From: Fusobacterium sp.
Lineage (GTDB): Bacteria; Fusobacteriota; Fusobacteriia; Fusobacteriales; Fusobacteriaceae
Assembly: GCA_020024915.1 (NCBI GenBank)
Contig: JAHHSZ010000014.1
Span: 1-23,770 of the forward strand
Direction: 5' to 3'
Length of the DNA stretch: 23,770 nucleotides
Below, one piece after another: positions 14,909 to 22,634 of the stretch (the stretch's first letter is position 1; each line of letters starts with the position of its first letter). Made by a program: the position numbers and the translations under genes. The notes beneath the pieces were generated by a model. That model made no database searches. It had not been told where the DNA came from and saw only the letters and a list, made by a program, of their open reading frames with translations.

Positions 14909-17569
14909 ATGGAAGAGTTAAATAAGACATATTCCCCTAGGGAAATAGAGTCTAAGTGGTACAAAATATGGGAAGATTCCAAGTATTTTGCTGGAAAAAT
15001 GGAAGAAGGAAAAGATAGCTATTCAATAGTTATACCACCTCCAAATGTAACTGGAATACTTCATATGGGACATATATTAGATAACTCTATACAAGATACA
15101 CTAATAAGATATAAGAGAATGTGTGGGTTAAATACTCTTTGGGTACCAGGTTGTGACCATGCTGGAATTGCTACTCAAAACAAAGTAGAGAGAATGTTAG
15201 GAGAGCAAGGTATAAAAAAAGAGGATTTAGGAAGAGAGAAATTCTTAGAGGAAACTTGGAAATGGAAAGAGAAGTATGGTGGAATAATAACTAACCAACT
15301 TAGAAAAATAGGAGCATCACTTGACTGGGATAGAGAGAGATTCACAATGGATGAGGGACTTTCAAAAGCAGTTAGAAAGATATTTGTAGATCTGTATAAT
15401 GATGATTTGATCTATCAAGGTGAATATATGGTAAACTGGTGTCCTAGATGTGGAACTGCTCTAGCAGATGACGAAGTAGAGCACTCAGAAAAAGATGGAA
15501 ATCTATGGCATTTAAAATATCTAGTAAAGGATTCTGATGAGTATATAATTATTGCAACATCAAGACCAGAAACTATGCTTGCTGATGTAGCTGTTGCTGT
15601 ACACCCAGAAGATGAGAGATATAAGCATCTTGTAGGTAAAAAATTAATACTTCCACTAGTTGGTAGAGAGATTCCTGTAATAGCAGACGAGTATGTAGAG
15701 ATGGAGTTTGGAACAGGAGCTTTAAAAATAACTCCAGCACACGATCCTAATGACTTTAACTTAGGTAAAAAATATGATCTACCAATAATAAATATGCTAA
15801 CTCCAGAGGGAAATATTGTTGATGATTATCCTAAATATGCTGGAATGGACAGATTTGAAGCTAGAAAAGTAATAGTTAAAGAGCTAGAAGAGAGCGGAGT
15901 ATTAGTAAAAACAGAGAGCTTAAAGCACAATGTAGGACACTGCTATAGATGTTCTACTGTAGTTGAACCAAGAGTTTCAAAACAATGGTTTGTAAAGATG
16001 GAACCATTAGCTAAAAAAGCTCTTGAAGTAGTAAGAAATGGAGAGATAAAAATTATTCCAAAAAGAATGGAAAAAATTTATTTCAACTGGTTAGAAAATA
16101 TAAGAGACTGGTGTATCTCTAGACAATTATGGTGGGGGCACAGAATACCAGCTTGGTATGGTCCAGATAATCATATGTTTGTAGCTATGTCAGAAGAGGA
16201 AGCTCATGAACAAGCAAAAACTCACTATGGAAAAGCTGTAGAGCTAGTTCAAGAGGAAGATGTATTAGATACTTGGTTCTCATCTGCACTATGGCCTTTT
16301 TCAACTATGGGTTGGCCAGAAAAAACTAAAGAGTTAGATATATTCTATCCAACTTCAACTCTAGTAACAGGAGCAGATATAATATTCTTTTGGGTAGCTA
16401 GAATGATAATGTTTGGATTATATGAGATGGAAGAGATACCATTTAAAAATGTATTTTTTCATGGAATAGTAAGAGATGAAATAGGTAGAAAGATGTCAAA
16501 ATCTTTAGGAAACTCACCAGATCCATTAAATCTAATAGATGAGTATGGAGCAGATGCAATAAGATTCTCAATGTTATACAACACTTCACAAGGGCAAGAT
16601 GTTTACTTCTCTGAAAAATTATTAGAGATGGGGAGAAACTTTGCTAATAAGATATGGAACGTAGCCAGATTCGTTATAATGAACCTAGAAGGATTTGATG
16701 TAAAATCTATAAATAAAGATGAGTTAAAATTTGAACTTGTTGATGAGTGGATATTCTCAAGATTAAATGAAACTACTAAAGAGGTTCATACAAACCTTGA
16801 AAAATTCCAATTAGATGATGCAGCTAAAGCTGTATATGAGTTCTTGAGAGGAGATTTCTGTGACTGGTATGTAGAGCTTGCAAAGGTAAGACTATACAAT
16901 AATGAAGAGTCAGGAAAACAATCAAAATTAACAGCTCAATATGTTTTATGGACAGTATTAGAATCAGGATTAAAACTGTTACACCCATTTATGCCATTCA
17001 TAACTGAAGAGATTTGGCAAAAAATAAAAGCTTCAGGAGAGAGTATTATGCTTGAGGGATTCCCAGTTGTAGATGAAGCTCAAATAAAACCAGAAGTTGT
17101 AAACTCATTTAAATATATTCAAGGAGTGATCTCATCACTTAGAAATATAAAAGCAGAGATGGGAATATCTCCAGCTAAAGAGGTTAAGGTTGTAATTAAA
17201 ACTTCTGATGAGAATGAGTTAAAAACTTTAGAAAATAATTATCTATTTATTACTAAGTTAGCTAAGATTGAAGAGATGAGCTATGGAAAAGATGTAACTA
17301 AGCCTGATCAGAGTGGATTTAGAGTAACAGGAAGCTCAGAAGTATATATGATACTTACAGGATTATTAAATGTAGAGGCTGAGGTTAAGAAGATAAAAGA
17401 ACAGATAGAAAAAGTTCAAAAAGATCTAGATAAAGTAAATAATAAACTTGCTGATGAGAGATTTACATCAAAAGCACCTGCTCACATTTTAGAGAGAGAG
17501 AGAAGAATCCAAAAAGAGTATCAGGATAAGATGGATAAATTAACTGAAAACTTAAAGAACTTTCAATAA
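14909..17569 (+). CDS. valS: Valyl-tRNA synthetase
   Basis: ValS charges tRNA-Val. The 886-residue class I enzyme carries HMGH (52-55) in the HIGH position and KMSKS (528-532). It has a large CP1 editing insertion between them, which hydrolyses misacylated Thr-tRNA. Two cysteine pairs are visible, CPRC near 178-181 and CYRC later, in the zinc-binding style. The anticodon-binding domain is rich in tryptophan and ends near residue 760; the last ~70 residues form the basic coiled coil typical of ValRS. GAGGAGGAG precedes ATG 14909. It is the last gene of the clpP-clpX-lon-engB-valS run and is followed by a terminator. Confidence 0.98.
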   Translation: MEELNKTYSPREIESKWYKIWEDSKYFAGKMEEGKDSYSIVIPPPNVTGILHMGHILDNSIQDTLIRYKRMCGLNTLWVPGCDHAGIATQNKVERMLGEQGIKKEDLGREKFLEETWKWKEKYGGIITNQLRKIGASLDWDRERFTMDEGLSKAVRKIFVDLYNDDLIYQGEYMVNWCPRCGTALADDEVEHSEKDGNLWHLKYLVKDSDEYIIIATSRPETMLADVAVAVHPEDERYKHLVGKKLILPLVGREIPVIADEYVEMEFGTGALKITPAHDPNDFNLGKKYDLPIINMLTPEGNIVDDYPKYAGMDRFEARKVIVKELEESGVLVKTESLKHNVGHCYRCSTVVEPRVSKQWFVKMEPLAKKALEVVRNGEIKIIPKRMEKIYFNWLENIRDWCISRQLWWGHRIPAWYGPDNHMFVAMSEEEAHEQAKTHYGKAVELVQEEDVLDTWFSSALWPFSTMGWPEKTKELDIFYPTSTLVTGADIIFFWVARMIMFGLYEMEEIPFKNVFFHGIVRDEIGRKMSKSLGNSPDPLNLIDEYGADAIRFSMLYNTSQGQDVYFSEKLLEMGRNFANKIWNVARFVIMNLEGFDVKSINKDELKFELVDEWIFSRLNETTKEVHTNLEKFQLDDAAKAVYEFLRGDFCDWYVELAKVRLYNNEESGKQSKLTAQYVLWTVLESGLKLLHPFMPFITEEIWQKIKASGESIMLEGFPVVDEAQIKPEVVNSFKYIQGVISSLRNIKAEMGISPAKEVKVVIKTSDENELKTLENNYLFITKLAKIEEMSYGKDVTKPDQSGFRVTGSSEVYMILTGLLNVEAEVKKIKEQIEKVQKDLDKVNNKLADERFTSKAPAHILERERRIQKEYQDKMDKLTENLKNFQ

Positions 17570-17614
17570 TAAAGTAAGAAAGCTAAGAGGTTTTAATAAA
17601 ATTATAATAGTTTT

Positions 17615-17652
17615 AAAATTGGAGAGTGGCTTTTGAGTCACTCTCAATTTTT
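17615..17652 (+). terminator. Rho-independent terminator after valS
   Basis: GAGAGTG (17622-17628) pairs with CACTCTC (17639-17645), and AAAATT (17615-17620) pairs with AATTTT past a bulged G. A T-run at 17648-17652 follows. It is A-rich on the left and T-rich on the right, so it could work in both directions. A TATAAT at 17603-17608 sits just upstream but lacks a good -35. Confidence 0.75.
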
Positions 17653-17671
17653 AATAGTTAGGAGTGAATTT

Positions 17672-18454
17672 ATGATAAAAGCAGTATTTTTTGATATAGA
17701 TGGAACATTGGTAAGTTTTGAAACACATAGAGTCCCTGAAAGTACTTTGAATTCAATAAAAGAGTTACAAGCAAAAGGGATAAAAGTATTTGTAGCAACA
17801 GGAAGACACCCTTCAATACTTAGTGAGGGGAATAATGTAAAAGAGATTGAGTTTGATGGATTTGTAACTTTGAATGGGCAGTACTGTTTTACCAAGGAAA
17901 AAGAGGTAATTTACGAAAAAAATATCTGCTCTGAGGATATACATTCACTTTTAGAATTTATGGAGACAAATAAATTTCCTTGTGCCTTTGTAGAGGACAA
18001 GGAGACATATATGAACTATATAGATGAAACTGTAGAAAATCTCTTAAAGATAGTGAATGTACCACTTCCACCATTAGATGATATAACTAGAGCTAAGATA
18101 GGAAGGGTATTTCAGTTAAATCCGTATATCCCCGTAGATTTTCAAGATAAATTGATGGAGATACTTCCTAATTGTGAAGCAACTAGATGGAGTCCTGTAT
18201 TTATCGATGTAATTCCAGCTGGTGGTGGAAAACATGTGGCAATTGAAAAGATAATGGAGTATTACGGGTACAAAAAAGATGAGATAATGGCTTTTGGTGA
18301 TGGTGGAAATGATAAAACTATGCTTTTAACTGCTGGGATAGGAGTAGCTATGGGAAATGCCAATGAAGATGTAAAAGAGATAGCTGACTATGTTACAAGT
18401 AGTGTAGATGAAGATGGAGTTTATAAGGCTTTAAAATATTTTGAAATGATATAA
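17672..18454 (+). CDS. Cof-type HAD-IIB family sugar-phosphate phosphatase
   Basis: This is a cytoplasmic haloacid-dehalogenase phosphatase of the Cof/YidA type, which generally hydrolyses small phosphorylated sugars or cofactors; the real substrate cannot be told. Motif I DIDGT has the nucleophile D8 and acid D10. Motif II lies around VATGRHPS, the motif III lysine in GGGKHVAI, and motif IV in FGDGGNDKTML. The C2-type cap lies between about 80 and 190. The 260-residue length is typical. ATG 17672 is 7 bases after AGGAG (17660-17664); an upstream in-frame start at 17633 falls inside the terminator and is rejected. It appears to be a single-gene unit. Confidence 0.9.
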   Translation: MIKAVFFDIDGTLVSFETHRVPESTLNSIKELQAKGIKVFVATGRHPSILSEGNNVKEIEFDGFVTLNGQYCFTKEKEVIYEKNICSEDIHSLLEFMETNKFPCAFVEDKETYMNYIDETVENLLKIVNVPLPPLDDITRAKIGRVFQLNPYIPVDFQDKLMEILPNCEATRWSPVFIDVIPAGGGKHVAIEKIMEYYGYKKDEIMAFGDGGNDKTMLLTAGIGVAMGNANEDVKEIADYVTSSVDEDGVYKALKYFEMI

Positions 18455-18575
18455 TAAATTTATAACAACTGCAAAATAAAATATAAAAATTTAATAAAAC
18501 ATTATACTTTAAAGAGATTTTATGATAAAATAAACGTATGGTCATATTAATTGTATATATAATTTTAGGGAGTTG

Positions 18576-19454
18576 ATGGATTTGGATTTACATTACTTAA
18601 AAATATTTTATGAGGTGGCTAAGGAGAAGAGTTTTACAAAAGCTGCAAGTAAACTTTATATAAATCAATCAGCTGTTTCTATTCAAGTTAAAAAATTTGA
18701 AGAGATATTGAATGCAAAGTTATTTGATAGAAGCTCGAAAAAAATAAAATTAACTTATACAGGTGAAGCTCTATACAAAATGGCTGAGGATATTTTCGAA
18801 AAGGTAAAAAGAGCTGAAAAAGAGATATCTAGAATTATAGATTTGGATAGAGCAAAAATATCTATTGGAGCAACTTCAGTGATAGGTGAACCCCTTATTC
18901 CAAGATTGATGAAGGGCTTTTCAAAAGCACATGAAGAGATTGAGTATGAGATAACAATTGGAGATAAAAACTGGTTGTTGAAACTTTTAAAAGAAGGAGA
19001 TTTAGATATACTTATTATAGATGAGGAGCATATAAATGATCCAAATTTAGAAGTTATAACTATTGAAAGAATGCCATATGTTTTAGTTAGTACAAAAGAG
19101 TATCATAGTATGGAAAGTGTGGCAAAAGATCCTCTTATAACAAGAAGAAATATACCTAATAATAATGAAGCAATAGCAGCTATTGAGGATAAATATAGAA
19201 TTACTTTTAACTCAAAAATAAATATAAATGGAAGTCTTGAAGTTATCAAGGGAATGGTAAGAGAAGAGATAGGAAATGTAATATTACCTTATTATTCAGT
19301 GCATAAAGAGATAGAAAAAGGTGAATTTAAAGTAATATATAAAGTCAATGATATAAAAGATGGATATCAAGCAGTTATCACTAAGGATAAGAAGAGCTTA
19401 ATACAAATAATTAAGTTTATTAATTTTATACAAGACTATAAAACACAGTATTAG
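18576..19454 (+). CDS. LysR-family transcriptional regulator
   Basis: The protein (292 residues) has the LysR winged helix-turn-helix in residues ~1-62, with SFTKAASKLYINQSAVS, followed by a linker helix and a two-lobed periplasmic-binding-like effector domain (about 90-290). LysR proteins are tetrameric activators or repressors that respond to small molecules; the ligand is not evident. AGGGAG (18567-18572) is only 3 bases from ATG 18576. TTG 18582, giving MDLHYLKIFYEVA and a better 9-base spacing, is therefore a real alternative start. Unusually for LysR, the adjacent gene (gmhA) lies downstream in the same direction, with its ribosome site overlapping the lysR stop. Confidence 0.9.
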   Translation: MDLDLHYLKIFYEVAKEKSFTKAASKLYINQSAVSIQVKKFEEILNAKLFDRSSKKIKLTYTGEALYKMAEDIFEKVKRAEKEISRIIDLDRAKISIGATSVIGEPLIPRLMKGFSKAHEEIEYEITIGDKNWLLKLLKEGDLDILIIDEEHINDPNLEVITIERMPYVLVSTKEYHSMESVAKDPLITRRNIPNNNEAIAAIEDKYRITFNSKININGSLEVIKGMVREEIGNVILPYYSVHKEIEKGEFKVIYKVNDIKDGYQAVITKDKKSLIQIIKFINFIQDYKTQY

Positions 19455-19463
19455 GAGGTTTTT

Positions 19464-20039
19464 ATGAACTTATTAGAATCATATAAAGCTGAGTTTTCTC
19501 TATTAGAAAATTTTATAAAAGAGGAAGAGGAGAGAAGAGAGACTGAAAAAGTGGCTAAGGAATTAGCTGATGTTTTTCAGAAAGGGAATAAAGTATTGAT
19601 CTGTGGAAATGGTGGAAGTAACTGTGATGCCTTACATTTTGCAGAGGAGTTTACAGGGAGATTTAGAGGAGATAGAAGAGCATTACCAGCAATAGCTATT
19701 TCAGATTCTTCACACATCACATGTGTGGGAAATGACTATGGATTTGATCATATCTTTTCTAGAGGTGTAGAAGCTTATGGAAAAGAGGGGGATATGTTTT
19801 TCGGTATCTCTACTAGTGGAAACTCACCAAATGTGATAAAAGCAGTTGAAGTCGCTAAAAAAATGGGAATGAAAACTTGTGTTCTACTTGGAAAAGATGG
19901 AGGAAAACTTAAGGGAATGTGTGACTATGAGTTTGTAATTCCAGGGAAAACATCTGATAGAGTACAGGAGATACACATGATGATACTACACATAATTATA
20001 GAGGGTGTAGAAAGAATTATGTTTCCTGAAAACTACTAG
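19464..20039 (+). CDS. gmhA: Sedoheptulose-7-phosphate isomerase (phosphoheptose isomerase) GmhA
   Basis: GmhA converts D-sedoheptulose 7-phosphate to D-glycero-D-manno-heptose 7-phosphate, the first step to ADP-heptose for the LPS inner core. The 191-residue SIS-fold protein has CGNGGS (47-52) for phosphate binding and STSGNSPN (117-123 area). The zinc and catalytic ligands are conserved as H58, E62, Q168 and H176, matching E. coli H61, E65, Q172 and H180. AGGAGG overlaps the stop of lysR, 9 bases upstream, so the two genes are almost certainly cotranscribed. Other heptose genes (hldE, gmhB, hldD) are not in this window. A terminator follows. Confidence 0.93.
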   Translation: MNLLESYKAEFSLLENFIKEEEERRETEKVAKELADVFQKGNKVLICGNGGSNCDALHFAEEFTGRFRGDRRALPAIAISDSSHITCVGNDYGFDHIFSRGVEAYGKEGDMFFGISTSGNSPNVIKAVEVAKKMGMKTCVLLGKDGGKLKGMCDYEFVIPGKTSDRVQEIHMMILHIIIEGVERIMFPENY

Positions 20040-20060
20040 AAATTTTGAATAATAGTAAAA

Positions 20061-20094
20061 GTACTAAAGGGATAGGTTCTCTTTAGTATTTTTA
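20061..20094 (+). terminator. Rho-independent terminator after gmhA
   Basis: TACTAAAG (20062-20069) pairs with CTTTAGTA (20081-20088) around an 11-base loop, followed directly by TTTTTAAT (20089 on). Stem and U-run are in the standard arrangement and mark the end of the lysR-gmhA unit. Confidence 0.8.
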
Positions 20095-20120
20095 ATATTG
20101 AAAAACTTTAGGGAGAATAG

Positions 20121-20138
20121 ATGAAGATATGGAAATAG
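20121..20138 (+). other. Possible five-codon leader ORF overlapping the cdaR start
   Basis: ATG 20121 opens a short frame (MKIWK, stop TAG 20136) placed 5 bases after GGGAG (20111-20115). The cdaR-like gene starts at ATG 20129 inside it, in another frame and 13 bases from the same ribosome site. Either the ribosome site serves the mini-ORF and cdaR is coupled to it, or cdaR is simply poorly initiated. Confidence 0.25.
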
Positions 20139-21208
20139 CAAAAGAGTTAGCACAAAGTATAGTAGGGGAGATGAAAAAGATTATAGAAAAGGATCTGAAT
20201 TTTATCAATTCAGAAGGTATAATAGTGGCTAGTACTGATGAAAGAAGGGTAAATACCTACCACGAAGGTGGAAAGGAGGTAATCAAGAGAGGGAGTATAG
20301 TCAGAATAAATAGAGATGGAGAGTATGTTGGAGCTAAAAAGGGGATAAACTTACCAGTAAAATTCAATGATGATATTATAGGAGTGATAGGGATATCAGG
20401 AGAGACAAAAGAGGTAGAGAGATATGGTAAGATAATAAAGAGAATGTCTGAAATTTTGATAAAGGAAGCTTATCTAAGTAAGAAAGAGGAAGAGGAGAAT
20501 GAGAAAGAGCAACTTTTTTTAGAAAGTCTAATATCTCAAAATCTAATGTTGGAAAATCCCATTGTATTTTCAGAGTATGTAGAAGATATAGAAAAGAGAA
20601 GATATTACAGCATAATTGTCTGTAAGTTAAATGGTAAATATGAGTTGAATACTATTAAGAATATTTATAAAGAGCTAAAAATAGCAGTAAAGAAAAAATC
20701 TGGATATATAATGCTTAAACAGAGTACTGTGTGCATATTGATTTTTGAAAAAAATCGTCAAGGAGTAGAGGAATTTATTGAAAAAATTGATGAAAAAAGA
20801 GATATCAATATGGGAATTGGAGAGATAAAGGTAGAGTTTGGAAGGATAAGAGAATCCTATGAAGAGGCTATAAATGCTCTTGAATGGGGGAGTAAAAATA
20901 AGAAAAGAGAGGTTTTTTATGAGGATCTAGATATAGAGTTGATAGTAAAAAATATAGATCTGAAAACTAAAAAAATCTATATAAAAAAGATTTTGGGAAA
21001 TCTCTCTCAAAAAGAGATAGTTGAGTATGGAGAGATACTGTATTTTTATGAAAAATATAATGGTTCATTGAATAAAATCTCTAAGGAACTCTTTATACAT
21101 ACGAATACTCTTCAATATAAGTTGAATAGATTGAAGGAAAAAATAGATTTAGATATGAGAAATTATGAGGATTTTACTAAGTTAAAATTGGCTTTTATGT
21201 TAAGCTGA
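20129..21208 (+). CDS. cdaR: CdaR-type sugar-diacid/glycerate utilisation regulator (PucR C-terminal HTH)
   Basis: The 359-residue protein starts with a putative sugar-diacid recognition domain (about 1-130), containing LNFINSEGIIVASTDERR and an IGVIGISG strand. A middle region of about 150-290 follows, and then a PucR/CdaR-type helix-turn-helix (about 305-358) with YNGSLNKISKELFIHTNTL and LNRLKEK. In E. coli CdaR activates genes for glucarate, galactarate and glycerate use. The neighbouring permease and glycerate kinase fit exactly that role, though which compound it senses here is inferred. It lies directly upstream of the permease in the same direction, separated by a 140-base promoter region. 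The symbol is used by homology of domain order. Confidence 0.85.
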   Translation: MEIAKELAQSIVGEMKKIIEKDLNFINSEGIIVASTDERRVNTYHEGGKEVIKRGSIVRINRDGEYVGAKKGINLPVKFNDDIIGVIGISGETKEVERYGKIIKRMSEILIKEAYLSKKEEEENEKEQLFLESLISQNLMLENPIVFSEYVEDIEKRRYYSIIVCKLNGKYELNTIKNIYKELKIAVKKKSGYIMLKQSTVCILIFEKNRQGVEEFIEKIDEKRDINMGIGEIKVEFGRIRESYEEAINALEWGSKNKKREVFYEDLDIELIVKNIDLKTKKIYIKKILGNLSQKEIVEYGEILYFYEKYNGSLNKISKELFIHTNTLQYKLNRLKEKIDLDMRNYEDFTKLKLAFMLS

Positions 21209-21267
21209 ATTGGTTGCTATACTAAAAAAATACCTAGAATATCATTATAAATTTAGTGTACATACCA

Positions 21268-21298
21268 TTGTTAAAAAACTATATATATTGTAATATAG
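21268..21298 (+). promoter_or_regulatory. Candidate promoter and operator of the gntP-glycerate kinase unit
   Basis: TTGTTA (21268-21273) and TAATAT (21291-21296) are 17 bases apart. An inverted repeat CTATAT/ATATAG (21279-21284 and 21293-21298) overlaps the -10 and could bind the CdaR-type regulator. The whole region 21209-21348 is very AT-rich, so such matches arise easily by chance. Confidence 0.35.
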
Positions 21299-21348
21299 AT
21301 ATATATGTATTAAAAATAAAAAAAATATATTAAAATAGGAGGAAGAAT

Positions 21349-22605
21349 ATGGTAACAGTATCAGCTTTAGGTGCGATTATAGGGTTAGTAGTAGCAATAG
21401 TATTGATAATTAAAAAAGTAAATCCAGCATACTCTCTAATATTAGGGTCTATTATAGGAGGACTTGTAGGAGGAGCAAATATAGGACAGACTGTATCTTT
21501 GATGATATCAGGAGCACAGGGAATGATACCAGCAATTTTGAGAATAATAACCGCAGGAGTACTAGCAGGTGTGCTTATTGAAACAGGTGCAGCTAGTAAG
21601 ATTGCAGAGACAATAATAGATAAATTAGGAGAATCAAAGGCAATAATAGCAATTGTTTTATCTACAATGATATTGACTATGGTGGGAGTGTTTATTGATG
21701 TATCAGTAATAACAGTGGCTCCAATTGCAATGGCAATAGCTAAAAAAACAGGAATTTCAAGAACAGGGGCTTTACTTGCTATGGTAGGTGGAGGAAAAGC
21801 AGGGAATATTATGTCACCAAATCCAAATGCAATAGCAGCAGCAGAAGCTTTTAAAATTCCTTTGACATCTGTGATGGTGGCAGGATTAATACCAGCAATT
21901 TTTGGTGTAGTTGCAAGTATAGTTGTAGCTAAATTGATTTCAAAAAAAGGAAGCCAGATAAATGAAAATGATTTAGGGAATAGAAAAGAGGAAAATGGAC
22001 CAAGTTTCTTTGCAGCAATTTTAGGACCAATAGTGGCAATAGCTATATTGGCATTAAGACCATTAGCAGGAATTACAATAGATCCATTGATAGCTTTACC
22101 AGTAGGAGGATTTATTGGTTGTCTAGCTATGGGAAAAGTAAGAAATTTCAACCAATATTGTGTTTTTGGTTTGGGAAAAATGGTAGGTGTAGCTATACTA
22201 TTATTAGGAACAGGGACTCTTTCTGGAATTATTGCTAACTCTGGATTGAAAGATGCATTGACAACTCTACTGACAGCAACAGGGGCACCAGCTTACTTAT
22301 TAGCACCGTTCTCAGGAATATTAATGTGTGCAGCTACAGCTTCTACAACTTCAGGGACAGCAGTTGCTAGTCAAGTTTTTGGACCAACTATATTGAGTTT
22401 AGGTATTCAACCAGTTAATGCAGCAGCAATGATACATTCAGGAGCAACAGTTTTAGATCATCTACCTCATGGAAGTTTTTTCCACGCAACAGGTGGTAGT
22501 GTAAATATGGACATGAAAGAGAGATTAGCATTAATTCCATTTGAATCACTAATTGGATTGGTACTAGCTTGTGTATCAACAATTATCTATGGAGTTTTAT
22601 TTTAG
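21349..22605 (+). CDS. GntP-family permease (probable glycerate transporter)
   Basis: This is an integral inner-membrane secondary transporter of the gluconate:H+ symporter (GntP) family, which takes up gluconate, related sugar acids or glycerate. The 418-residue protein is almost wholly hydrophobic, with about 11-12 predicted membrane segments broken by a polar loop near residues 200-220 (KKGSQINENDLGNRKEE). The family-like motif GGGKAGNIMSPNPNA lies near 145-160, and TASTTSGTAVASQVFG near 325-340. AGGAGG (21337-21342) lies 6 bases before ATG 21349. The coupling to a glycerate kinase 29 bases downstream points to glycerate as substrate; this is inference from context, since gluconate transporters look alike. 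Confidence 0.88.
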   Translation: MVTVSALGAIIGLVVAIVLIIKKVNPAYSLILGSIIGGLVGGANIGQTVSLMISGAQGMIPAILRIITAGVLAGVLIETGAASKIAETIIDKLGESKAIIAIVLSTMILTMVGVFIDVSVITVAPIAMAIAKKTGISRTGALLAMVGGGKAGNIMSPNPNAIAAAEAFKIPLTSVMVAGLIPAIFGVVASIVVAKLISKKGSQINENDLGNRKEENGPSFFAAILGPIVAIAILALRPLAGITIDPLIALPVGGFIGCLAMGKVRNFNQYCVFGLGKMVGVAILLLGTGTLSGIIANSGLKDALTTLLTATGAPAYLLAPFSGILMCAATASTTSGTAVASQVFGPTILSLGIQPVNAAAMIHSGATVLDHLPHGSFFHATGGSVNMDMKERLALIPFESLIGLVLACVSTIIYGVLF

Positions 22606-22634
22606 AGAATAATAAGTTGTTTGGAGAGTGAAAA

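Noticed and set aside
21330..22151. Long open frame (273 codons) on the - strand opposite the GntP permease
   Set aside because: It mirrors the codon pattern of a strongly hydrophobic + strand gene, yields an Ile/Ala/Pro-rich sequence without recognisable domains, and has no plausible ribosome site.
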